Shown: positions 55,853-64,000 of the stretch, in pieces
Position numbering within the stretch: position 1 is the stretch's first letter
Layout of the letters: each line of letters starts with the position of its first letter
Source: Acanthopleura granulata
Taxonomy: Eukaryota > Mollusca > Polyplacophora > Chitonida > Chitonidae
Assembly (NCBI GenBank): GCA_016165875.1
Contig: JABBOT010000016.1
Coordinates: 4,048,230 to 4,112,229, forward strand
DNA length: 64,000 bases
Reading direction: 5' to 3'
The notes under the pieces: model-generated
Seen by the model: only the letters and a program-made list of their open reading frames with translations
Databases searched by the model: none
What the model was told of the DNA's origin: nothing
Made by a program: the position numbers and the translations under genes

Positions 55853-55975
55853 ATGGGAGACACGTCAAATGAGATTTGCAGACGGTTTTCTCCTGTGCCA
55901 TGCAGGTGCAATAAATCGTTTGTAAAACGAATGTCGTGGAACGATACAAAATTGTGCGTTAAGCGTAGGACTTGA
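55853..55975 (+). CDS. Possible first exon or short frame, unidentified
   Basis: Unspliced it gives 40 residues, Cys- and Arg-rich. If spliced at 55905 to the acceptor at 56153 (GTATTTTTTACAG), the frame continues CSKKEVARLGT and stops. Both readings are short and unsupported by homology. Confidence 0.2.
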   Translation: MGDTSNEICRRFSPVPCRCNKSFVKRMSWNDTKLCVKRRT

Positions 55976-56358
55976 TAATACCTTTCCGTCATTTGCCCCG
56001 AGAAATACGTTTCCAGGAAAGACGGAAGATAACAATCAGCTCAACATTTTGCAAACAAAAAATGTACTTGTTGGCTTGTTTATTTTTTAGCCTTTACCAG
56101 TGACCTTACACATAATACTCACGTATTCTACGTATTTTTTACAGGTGCAGCAAAAAAGAAGTAGCCAGACTTGGGACATAGGAAACCCGAAACAGGGCCC
56201 AAGGAAGCCATCACTTATTCTTTCCTTGTTCATGCTCCTCATTTCAAGCAGCACCTCCTGAAACATGATTGATGCTAGTGTCCTCGAAGACACCGCAATG
56301 GACATTTTGTTTCCACATATACGGAGTTATGCCACATCATATATGTTCTCATAGATGT

Positions 56359-56735
56359 CAATAGGGGGGTTTCGAGTTCGAATTCTTTTATCGCTGAGGG
56401 TAATATAAGTGCCACTGTACCACGTGACTTGACAAAAATGTTAAGCAACTATTTCTGATTATATTTGTTATAACATGAGTGTTTAAAAAAGTGTCACAAA
56501 AAGTTATTTATACTGGATGAACTATGGGGAAAATTGAGGAGCTGAAGGTTTGTGAACTTAAGAAGTTACTGAAAAAAAGAAGCGTCATTTGTACCTCCTG
56601 AACACAGTGAGATGGGTGATCAGTAAAGTAGAGTCAACAAACGTTGCCTAGCTTTTTTTGACAAGTCACATGATATAGCAAGACTCTTTCCACCTTTAGC
56701 GCCAAATAGAGTTCGAACTCGAAACTCCCCTATTG
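56359..56735. mobile_element. MITE-like element with about 80-bp terminal inverted repeats
   Basis: The left end CAATAGGGGGGTTTCGAGTT is mirrored by the right end, read in reverse as CAATAGGGGAGTTTCGAGTT. Pairing continues through CACGTGACTTGACAAAAA versus CATGTGACTTGTCAAAAA. TA dinucleotides sit just inside the outer bases, so a TA target duplication is possible. An internal ATG at 56524 encodes a 25-residue peptide that looks like the start of a SAP domain. Confidence 0.85.
56524..56601 (+). pseudogene. SAP-domain-like peptide inside the MITE
   Basis: MGKIEELKVCELKKLLKKRS then VICTS and TGA. The LKVxELKKxLKKR pattern is that of the first SAP helix; the second helix (SGxKxxLxxRL) is missing. 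SAP domains bind AT-rich DNA. Inference: a relic of the parent transposon's protein. Confidence 0.45.
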
Positions 56736-56959
56736 TCAGTCGCACGACTCAGCATTTGACTGGTCAGATCAAAGACAGCTTAATGAATGGCATGAGCGCT
56801 CTTCTCTGCATTCTTGCTGATTTTTCTCGACGCATATCTCAAAAGAAATGTTGCTGTATAAGCTTAAATTAGTGCAAAAAATGTGTTCAAGATGGCTACC
56901 ACAATGGTACAAACCTATTTTGAACTGACTTGAATGTGATATAAAAAAAACCCTACATC

Positions 56960-57078
56960 ATAGAGAGTAAACAAGGGCAGCGAGGACACTGTGATATTAG
57001 GCAAATGGTCACTCGTGACCGGTGATTTCCGGCCTCTTATCAGTTTAGCTGAGGTACGGTTTTATTTTTACTTGTAAA
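56960..57078 (+). repeat. R4 copy, longest in forward orientation
   Basis: AGGGCAGCGAGGACACTGTG, TTAGGCAAATGGTCACTCGT, GGTGATTTCCGGCCTCTTAT, CAGTTTAGCTGAGGTACGGT, TTTATTTTTACTTG. Confidence 0.75.
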
Positions 57079-57089
57079 ATCTTACATGG

Positions 57090-57780
57090 CCCTTAGCACA
57101 TTCGCTTAGGCAAAATTAGGTAACAAACTAGGCAGCTAGGTAATTGCAACTCACCAACGGTCACTGATCTAGAATTACTCAAGTACTTTCTTTCCATCTT
57201 ATTTAGCAAACGACAACTACAAGTTGTCCCAAATGTAAACAAGATCGGAGCCAAAATGGCATATTTCAGAACTCACATCCCTCAATAGAAAATACAATGT
57301 GGCTGTCCGATAGGTCATGGGACCCGGCTAATCACACTGTACTTGGCCACCCCGCCCCCTCCTCCGCACGCCACAAGGCAAGTTTCTTTCTAGACGTGTA
57401 ATGTACTGGTCTTGGTTGTCCGGTTTCTAGTCCAGTGAAATATATTAACTGAAATACACCTAAATCACAGTTACTACATAGATAAACAAAATTAGTAACT
57501 AAATTCATCTTAGTGTGGGAGGGAATTGATTTATTAACTCCTTGTCACATACCATGCGATTCGTTTGGCGATGTATGGATGTAAATAATTCAGGTTAAAG
57601 CAGGGGAGTTTATTTGTTTAAATATAAATCATGTAATATCTTAATTTCATAATTGCACTGTGAATGTTACAGAAACACTGCTCTAGCCGGCTGGGTATAC
57701 ATGCACCAGTTAATCAATTTTTCGTCCAAAATCACACATGCAATTTGGAGCAGACACGATGTCAGGCGTGATGTCTAAAG
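57090..57780. other. No feature recognised
   Basis: No repeat or exon identified by eye. Confidence 0.3.
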
Positions 57781-57789
57781 GCTACTTCT

Positions 57790-58007
57790 TTAGGACTCTC
57801 ACCGACGCAATCGCTGTGAGTTCAAGTCCAGTTCATACCGGAGTCCTCTACAGTCGTACATGAGAAGGTCCGCCAGCAACTTGCCATGTCCCTGGATTTC
57901 CCTCTGGACTATGACTGCTTCCCTCCCACTATTATGCTGCGCACCGACGCATAAGTGAAATATTCTTGAGTATAGGGGGTAAAACACCTATTATCCAATA
58001 AATACAG
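57790..58007 (+). repeat. SINE-1, head missing
   Basis: CAATCGCTGTGAGTTCAAGT, AGAAGGTCCGCCAGCAACTT, CGACGCATAAGTGAAATATT and a CCAATAAATACA tail. Confidence 0.85.
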
Positions 58008-58104
58008 AAATACTTCACCTATGTTCTTAGAAATGGTTCTTGCCATTATAGACTGTGAACGTGTACGATTAACAGTTTCCACTCTTAGATTTCTTAGTTT
58101 GTAT

Positions 58105-58262
58105 CGGGTTCAACAATATTTCACCACGGTGTACCCTTCAAGCAGGCCGAACCCAATGGCGATATATTTATAGCGCTGATAGACACCAGACACGATGCCT
58201 TACCCTGTCACATAATGCTGACACTGAAAGCCATCGACCAATGCTGAGCGCCAGTAACGACT
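58105..58262 (-). repeat. SINE-2 fragment, reverse orientation
   Basis: CAGACACGATGCCTTACCCT and GTCACATAATGCTGACACTG. Confidence 0.55.
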
Positions 58263-58319
58263 TAAAGTGATCCCGTGTTGTCAAGAGGAAATAAAAATTT
58301 AAGTACATCCCATTCGATC

Positions 58320-58458
58320 TTTCATAATTATTGCCTGCTTCTCTTTCTACCATTCCGTCCTATTTTTTTTTATTTTATATTCTTCCTTAGTTCTTTGTTG
58401 GTTTGTCTTATTTGTCGTTTTTATCGACCCAGAACACCCATTTTGGTTGATGGCTGGT
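58320..58458 (+). mobile_element. Penelope-like 3' end
   Basis: TCCTTAGTTCTTTGTTGGTT, GTCTTATTTGTCGTTTTTAT, GGTTGATGGCTGGTA. The terminus is replaced by a hairpin sequence. Confidence 0.7.
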
Positions 58459-58520
58459 ATTTTATCCCACCCTACGCCTATTCATGCGCAGTAAAGAGTA
58501 TGTGTAGTGTGGGATAAAAT
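58459..58520. repeat. 17-bp inverted repeat with 28-base loop
   Basis: ATTTTATCCCACCCTAC and GTAGTGTGGGATAAAAT pair with one mismatch. Confidence 0.9.
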
Positions 58521-58767
58521 TTTCGTGACCTTTTTATGTCCCGGGTGACTTAAGGACTCGCCTCATACCAAATGTAAGGCAGGGTTCGAGTTGTTACGTG
58601 TAGTGAAATTGTCACCATGGACTTCTATGGTACCGATGCTAGGCGCTACGGTAACGTACGTAGGCGATCAGCTAGCTGTGCTAGGTGTCTTCAACCCAGA
58701 AAAGTAAATGCTGTGAACTCTCGTTCTGGTAGAAACTCCTTAAATGTCATTTCACAACAAACACTCA

Positions 58768-58822
58768 TTTGTTTATTTAATTAGTTTGATGTGTCGTTTA
58801 GGTCGTACTCAAGAATCAAATA
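58768..58822 (-). repeat. SINE-1 3' end, reverse orientation, diverged
   Basis: TTTGTTTATTTAATTAGTTT and GTTTAGGTCGTACTCAAGAA. Confidence 0.55.
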
Positions 58823-58952
58823 CAGAAACAGTTTTATCATTCAGCTCGGCACATTGCGAAGCTCGGAACTTTCCTCCGCATTATCGAACTGCTGGGAGAT
58901 CGTCTCTGGTTTGCTTGGTATTTGGGGTTGATGATTTACCGACTACTTTCAG

Positions 58953-59159
58953 GAGCAACCTCGTGGCGGACCCCGTGATGTCCAAGTTGTAAACCACAAC
59001 TATGATAGTGCCTTGGGCGTCTTGACATTATTGCGAGTGATATATACCATGGAGTTCAGCGCTCGACAGAAACACGTCTATCAAGTCATCAACCATTCCA
59101 TTAGACAGTTATGTATGTGTTATAATTGTACAGATATGTCAAGGTTCAAAGATGTGTAA
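58953..59159 (+). CDS. Possible terminal exon, unidentified (68 codons)
   Basis: Acceptor TTACCGACTACTTTCAG. The frame opens 24 bases before it and runs EQPRGGPRDVQVVNHNYDS, then LGVLTLLRVIYTMEF, RQKHVYQVINHSIRQLCMCY, to TAA. Codon use looks protein-like. Family not recognised, no upstream exon found. Confidence 0.4.
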   Translation, partial: EQPRGGPRDVQVVNHNYDSALGVLTLLRVIYTMEFSARQKHVYQVINHSIRQLCMCYNCTDMSRFKDV

Positions 59160-59337
59160 TTGCGATAGTTCTCGGTATTGTTAAGGGTAAAATTCCCATG
59201 CTATCTACCGTGCTTCATTACCACTTCACCGGGAAGGTTATAGGTATATGTATACCGCCTTAGTTAGGTGCCTATCCAGATCCTAAAGCATGTCTCTACA
59301 ATTGGGAATTTAAAGATTTTCCCGCTCCCTCTGCTCG

Positions 59338-59736
59338 ATGGGCCTTGGAGATAAGGAGTCGACGACGCTCTGCCCACACCAGAGCTCAAAACTCTGCCTA
59401 CACGACAGCTCAAAGCTCTGCATACACGAGCTCAAAGCTCTTCCCACACCAGAGCTCAGAGCTCTGCCTACAACGACAACCGTAAACTCGACACACACGA
59501 GTACTCAAAGCTCTGCAAACAAGAGATGTAAAAGCTCTGCAAACAAGAGAGCTAAATGCTCAACGTACACGAAAACTCAAAGCTCTGCATACAAGAGATG
59601 CCAAACGCTGCAAAACACGAGAAGTCAACGCTCTGCAAACAAGAGAGCCCAAAGCACGGCATACTGGAGAACCCAAAGTTCTTCATTCACGAGATGTCAA
59701 CGCTTTGCAAATAAACGAGCTCAAAGCTCGGCATAA
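59338..59736 (+). CDS. Open frame across the 24-bp array (low-complexity peptide)
   Basis: Starts MGLGDKESTT and then repeats such as SSANKRCK, SSANKRAK, SSAYKRCQ and RSANKRAQ. It is Ser/Lys/Gln-rich and would be highly basic. It may be only a by-product of a unit length divisible by three; no start or splice support. Confidence 0.25.
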   Translation: MGLGDKESTTLCPHQSSKLCLHDSSKLCIHELKALPTPELRALPTTTTVNSTHTSTQSSANKRCKSSANKRAKCSTYTKTQSSAYKRCQTLQNTRSQRSANKRAQSTAYWRTQSSSFTRCQRFANKRAQSSA

Positions 59737-59875
59737 TGGAGGAGGTCTGCCTACACGAGATGTCAAAACTGTGCAAACAAAATATATCAACGCTCTGCTA
59801 ACAAGACAGCTCGAAGCTTGGCACGAAATTCTTAAGCTCGGCATATGAGAGAGACTTAAGCGCGGCATAAACGAG
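59376..59875. repeat. Degenerate 24-bp tandem array, about 20 units
   Basis: The unit is about ACGAGAGCTCAAAGCTCTGC plus ATAC. Length is kept at 24 through at least nine consecutive central units despite heavy divergence, so one frame stays open (59338-59736, 132 codons) as an 8-residue repeat of the type KRAQSSAN. Confidence 0.95.
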
Positions 59876-59989
59876 AGTTTAAGACCAAACTGCACCCAAT
59901 TCAACTGATGCTTGTCTATGTACAATAACAACGATACTCAAATGTAACTTGCCAAAGATCGTTGATTTACGTAGGGTACTTTTGTTTCC

Positions 59990-60185
59990 GAATATACCCA
60001 ATTGTCCTGCATATGGCGTATACATATCTCGCCTTGTAGCATTTGTTAGATCCTTGATGACGTGTGATGATTCCAATCAACGTCACAACTTATTACTGAA
60101 AAAATAGTGTATCAAGCATCAAACGTCTTCATTCTAAGAGTCTTAAGTTTTACAATGAGTACGCCTCTCTTGTTGGTAATGTAAC
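59990..60185 (+). mobile_element. Penelope-like RT C-terminal fragment
   Basis: TACATATCTCGCCTTGTAGC, ATTTGTTAGATCCTTGATGA, AACGTCACAACTTATTACTG and CGCCTCTCTTGTTGGTAATG align with 17755-17930. Confidence 0.75.
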
Positions 60186-60189
60186 AGAG

Positions 60190-61430
60190 TAAAGCGGTAG
60201 TCTGTTTGTGATGTTTTTGTAGCCTTTATTAGGAAAACACCAAAAGAATGAGAAAAAAAAAGACAAAAGAAACATACATTAATTACACTGGACGAAACAT
60301 GCTATATTGCCTCCTTGTTTTCACATTTACAACCTGTCTGGTTCAGCTGTTTACTACATGTCTACATGTTTGTGCATGTAACATCTTTGCGTCCGTCAAA
60401 AAACACACACATTATACACCACTGATCCGAGTCCATGTATGTCGACGTTATTTCTCATGTGTATGTATATATTCATGGTTATTGATAACCTACTACAAAT
60501 AACACCACTAAACAAACTTTAGCTTGTGTGGATAATCAGATGTAAGTTCGGGTAAAAATTGCTTATGTTGCAAGTACAGCTTTCGATACATATGTATATG
60601 TTACGGATATTCCATGAATACACCCGAACACACATTTCTCCATTACGTGACATCAAACACACCATATATCTATACCAAAGTAGCTGAACGGCAAAATATA
60701 CTGTAATAATTACAGCGGTCACAGTGTTCACCTACAGTGCTACATAAAGCCTATAATATACACATTAATGTCCTAAGAGGTAGATACTTAAATGCATACA
60801 AACAGGTCTATTACAAACAAGCAATAATATTTACCCCCAAGTCCGCCAAGGAATGGTTCAGACTGTCAGCAAGTGTTGATATGGATGCACTGTACTTAAC
60901 CTACCGGACCTGTGAACAAGTACTATACAGTATACTACAAGCTGCATACAACAACAACTGCATGTACATGTACGTACTTAACAAGATACAGACCATGAAG
61001 AAATGATAAAAGAAAATTACCAGAACTTTTCCACTAGATGTCGGCCACTGCAGCAGTACATGAAGAAAATACGAAAACAAACAATAAACGCTTACAGAAA
61101 GAGAAATGGACGGAGAGTTCTAGTCCATAATTAAACCAATACAATTTTGGATCTAATATCATTAACAGACTCCTTAGGATGTGAGTTGGGCAAGTATTAC
61201 GGAAGGTACAGGTAACCGAGTGCAAGTGTAACGCAGTCTGTCTGCGCACTGAAGCAGGCAACGAGCAACGAATTTGGAAACTATAAAATCACGGGAGGTA
61301 CTTCCTTTCAAACACATCACACGGTGTCAGCGGTTACTAAAAACTGCCAGTCAAACATGGGTTTCTGTAAGTAAAACCTATCGACATCTAAATTCATTTC
61401 GCAAATCAAACCGAAAGGTCAGCGTGATGC
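60190..61430. other. Unassigned; candidate UTR-like sequence
   Basis: The plus-strand frame 60714-61003 opens directly after an ATTACAG acceptor-like site (96 codons, no recognised family, poor polypyrimidine tract). A minus-strand AATAAA lies at about 60225. Confidence 0.25.
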
Positions 61431-61436
61431 CAAACA

Positions 61437-61611
61437 ATGAGCGCACAGGTGTTGATGACGGTGCACAACAACGAAAACGCGCAGCGATTACACGATCAGC
61501 TAGAGCTGGCTCATAGTATGCATGAAACACTACCTACTTACCATGGCACTTTATCGGGAATAACACCACAAAACCTGATGTACAGGAGAAGCTTTAGGCT
61601 ACGCTGCGACA
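61437..61611 (+). CDS. Possible first coding exon, unidentified
   Basis: ATG with A at -3. 58 codons start MSAQVLMTVHNNENAQRLHD, then LELAHSMHETLPTYHG, and end MYRRSFRLRCD at a near-perfect donor (ACA|GTAAGTA, phase 1). Downstream exons would be to the right or outside the window. No family is recognised. Confidence 0.4.
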
Positions 61612-62120
61612 GTAAGTACGGACCACATGGCCACACACCACAATTAATTTCCCATTTACGGACATGCTAAAGTTTGGTCTCACAGTAGTGTCCCTAAATC
61701 TGCAGGCCCTAAACCCTGCTGGCCTCATAATCCTTGTTCCCTGAGAAAATTCCAGTCAAATTCCTGATAGGGCATGACCGATGAAATTTTTTGTAAATTT
61801 GATGAACAGCTGACCAGGGTCAATCCCACCCAGTGACAGATCAGTGAGCCCTGATTTATCACTACTTCTGCCTTGTGTGCATCTGCATCCATTTCATGAA
61901 AACACACAAATTTATACCTGGAATAAAACTTTGAAGCCTGTCCTACAAGATGATACCACCCATCAAGCAGCCAGAAAAATGAAAAATGGCAGCACGGGGA
62001 AGTAAAAGAAAATATCTTTAAAAAAAGAAAGGGACTAGCTTCGTCCGTCCCTACCCAGATGCATTAATTGTGGTGTGTTACCACATGTTGCTCTTCTCGA
62101 GAAAATGGCTACACTGCCAT

Positions 62121-62128
62121 GACGTCAC
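62121..62128. promoter_or_regulatory. CRE palindrome TGACGTCA
   Basis: Perfect 8-bp site within CATGACGTCACATGACG. Isolated motif, so functional weight is low. Confidence 0.25.
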
Positions 62129-62224
62129 ATGACGCTCACACAAACTTCCGCAAGGGAAATGACTCTGCCTGCCACAGTAAATATGGACGGAGTGTTCAGA
62201 AGTTCTGAGACTCTCTGAAGCTTT

Positions 62225-62740
62225 ATAATTGTCTCTAATTCCGCTTAACCTCGAGCTAGGAACCGTATGTTCATCGTGTTGAGTGTGATTGCCACGTTGG
62301 ATATATGAACAATTGCTGAGATATATAATTGATTATCGACACCATGTATACTAAAATGGTCCACGATTTGGATACTGATTTTATTCTTCCGCCTAGAACA
62401 TTCATTACGTATTTTCGCCATCATTGAAAACTGTTGACTGCTTCTCTTTGCATGAATCCGTCCTTCTGCCAGCATCCTGTAGCAGGTCGTGGGTTTCCTA
62501 AGGTTCCGCCCGGTTCCTTCTACCATAACGATGGCCGCCGTCGTATAAGTGAAACATTCTTGAGTACGGCGTAAAACACCAGTCAAATAAATCCGTCCTA
62601 ATTTTTATATGTATGTATTTTCTTAGTTCTTTGGTGGTTTGTCTTATTTGCTGTTCTTATTTGGAAACTGGTCTTGAGATTATTGACCGGGAACGCCCAT
62701 TTTGGTTGACGGCCATTATATGAATGTCGGTTAGAACAGG
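62225..62740 (+). mobile_element. Penelope-like 3' end interrupted by a SINE-1
   Basis: TTAACCTCGAGCTAGGAACC, TTGGATATATGAACAATTGC, GATTTGGATACTGATTTTAT; after the SINE it resumes TTTCTTAGTTCTTTGGTGGT, TTTGGAAACTGGTCTTGAGA and GGTTGACGGCCATTATATGA. Confidence 0.88.
62465..62589 (+). repeat. SINE-1, 5'-truncated, nested in the Penelope-like element
   Basis: Starts TCTGCCAGCATCCTGTAGCA and ends AACACCAGTCAAAT. The host sequence AATCCGTCCT is duplicated on both sides (62455-62464 and 62590-62599), which defines the insertion exactly. Confidence 0.95.
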
Positions 62741-63104
62741 TGCGTCACCTCTCCCTCCCCCCCCCCGCCCACATTACTTTGGAAAACAAAGTTTTTTTTA
62801 ATCCACCGGGTGTGCTCTCCCCCTGACATGCTAATTCTTTTTTTCGAAAATAATACACGAAGAAAGGCCGTAACTTATGCACAATGGCAAAGTTTTTACT
62901 GACTCCTGGAATGCAACGTGTCATTCCCACTGTCCGGCACAGCCATGAGCCAAAGGTCACATATACAGAAGCATGCCGACAAACCATGAAGCCAAACCCA
63001 AATGACACGAAAGGAAACACGACTTAAGGAAAAAGAAAACATTCAACAACATTGGAATTAAAATGAAACAATTTTTTTTCAAAAACTTGAGAATATTTCA
63101 TGTA

Positions 63105-63200
63105 ATAGTATACGATCGCTGCCGTGCGGCATTATGGTGAAAGGAATCCGTGCAGAGCCCAGGGAGCGAGTACCCATCGCAGGTTGTTGATAACATTTGA
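63105..63200 (-). repeat. SINE-1 3'-domain fragment, reverse orientation
   Basis: ATCGCTGCCGTGCGGCATTA, TGGTGAAAGGAATCCGTGCA, ATCGCAGGTTGTTGATAAC. Confidence 0.6.
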
Positions 63201-63218
63201 GTCGGATACGACAAAAAT

Positions 63219-63677
63219 GTGGCTTTAGTAACTTTTACGGTCTTCTATGTTTCCTTCTCCAATGTATTGGTACACACCATGCAGCACACGACCCGAAATA
63301 GCACGGCGGAACTAGGCAAGATAGATTCTGTGAAGAGAAATAGGGGACATAATCGCAGGGCAGGAATTCCGGCAGATCCATCAAGCCTCCAGGACCTGCA
63401 CTTTCGGGACGAGTGGTGTACAACAGGTGGAACTGACCAGCGGCCATTCCTTATCCGTGACAGTTATCCAGATGCTACTGCCAGTATTGTTCTCTTGGCT
63501 ACAGACGAATGTATTTGCCACCTTGCACTGTCGGATGTCTGCTTGAAGGGCTGCTCTTTTCTCCGCTGCTCCGGCTATCTTCGACCGGCTTTTTGCCATC
63601 CACACTCCTCTGGGCGTGTCCTCAGCATGTCTTGTGTGAACGTGGAGTCGAGCAAAGATATAACAGACTTATATTAG
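63219..63677 (+). CDS. Unidentified open frame, 152 codons, locally GC-richer
   Basis: Starts MALVTFTVFYVSFSNVLVHT, hydrophobic like a signal or anchor, and ends ESSKDITDLY. It has nine Cys, eight of them in the last 85 residues. Minus-strand frames (63381-63605, 63235-63447) are also open and look equally protein-like, so the coding strand is unsure. The composition differs from the flanking AT-rich DNA. Confidence 0.25.
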   Translation: MALVTFTVFYVSFSNVLVHTMQHTTRNSTAELGKIDSVKRNRGHNRRAGIPADPSSLQDLHFRDEWCTTGGTDQRPFLIRDSYPDATASIVLLATDECICHLALSDVCLKGCSFLRCSGYLRPAFCHPHSSGRVLSMSCVNVESSKDITDLY

Positions 63678-63714
63678 CCGATATGAGTGCTATCACTCAA
63701 AGTCTTGGCGTCAT

Positions 63715-64000
63715 GTGGGCCTAGGCGTGGAATCCGATATTCGTATACCAGCCGTCAACCAAACTGGGCGTTCAATAATCGCAAGACCAAATTCCAAAAA
63801 CCACGAATAACACAAAGCGCCTAAGAACTGAGAAAGTTTATAAAATATATATTAAAAAATAGGATGTATTCATGCAAAGAGAAGCAGTCAACAGTTTTCG
63901 ATGATAACGAAAGGACACGATGAATGTTCCAGGCGGATGAATAAAATCAACATCTAAATCGTGTAACATTTCAGTGTATGTGATTAATGAAATATGTATC
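63715..64000 (-). mobile_element. Penelope-like 3' end, reverse orientation, runs off the window
   Basis: TATTCGTATACCAGCCGTCA, ACCAAACTGGGCGTTCAATA, GAAGCAGTCAACAGTTTTCG, TGAATGTTCCAGGCGGATGA are the reverse complement of the family 3' segment. The RT part would lie beyond 64000. Confidence 0.88.

Noticed and set aside
62750..62775. Poly-C run as a regulatory element
   Set aside because: Simple-sequence run with no other support; may also be sequencing-sensitive.
1..64000. CRISPR array, operon, phage or bacterial defence system
   Set aside because: No direct-repeat/spacer pattern, no dense same-strand ORFs, no ribosome binding sites. Introns, SINEs, a LINE and Penelope-like elements show animal DNA.

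Overview
This is animal nuclear DNA, AT-rich (roughly 60 percent by eye) and packed with retroelement debris. It has no prokaryotic gene organisation, and most open frames are short with no recognisable family. The dominant repeats are tRNA-derived SINEs with an (AAATA)n or (CATA)n tail and a strongly conserved 3' domain. From general knowledge I associate SINEs of this kind with molluscs, and elements of this type may also occur in other lophotrochozoans such as brachiopods. A molluscan or other lophotrochozoan source is my best inference; species is not determinable from this window alone.

Layout. (1) 404-5805, plus strand: the only gene supported by more than an open frame. It is a small EF-hand protein. 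Its ATG exon is at 404-486 and an optional exon at 1342-1431. The exons at 3863-3954 and 5206-5261 join across an intron to make a textbook EF-hand loop, and an AATAAA follows at 5779. (2) 5.8-16 kb: intergenic DNA with SINE fragments and a 49-bp near-perfect inverted duplication at 13222-13359. (3) 16.8-19.4 kb: a decayed Penelope-like reverse transcriptase with recognisable RT motifs. Its 3' end is interrupted by about 1 kb of other DNA, and the same 3' end is scattered through the window at least nine more times. (4) 19.5-48 kb: nested SINEs, Penelope 3' ends, tandem duplications and several isolated possible coding exons, all weak. (5) 48.5-49.7 kb, minus strand: remains of a non-LTR (LINE) retrotransposon. 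(6) 50-64 kb: further possible exons, a 377-bp MITE-like element with about 80-bp terminal inverted repeats and a SAP-like peptide inside (56359-56735), a 24-bp tandem array that stays in frame (59376-59875), and Penelope/SINE nests reaching the right edge.

No true tRNA, rRNA, CRISPR array, operon or viral gene cluster was seen. Apart from the EF-hand gene, exon calls rest on acceptor/donor signals plus an open frame, so they are given low to moderate confidence; RNA-seq would settle them. The least explained signals are the short interspersed repeat called R4 here (about 100 bp, at least ten copies), the SAP-containing MITE, and the young inverted duplication at 13.2 kb.
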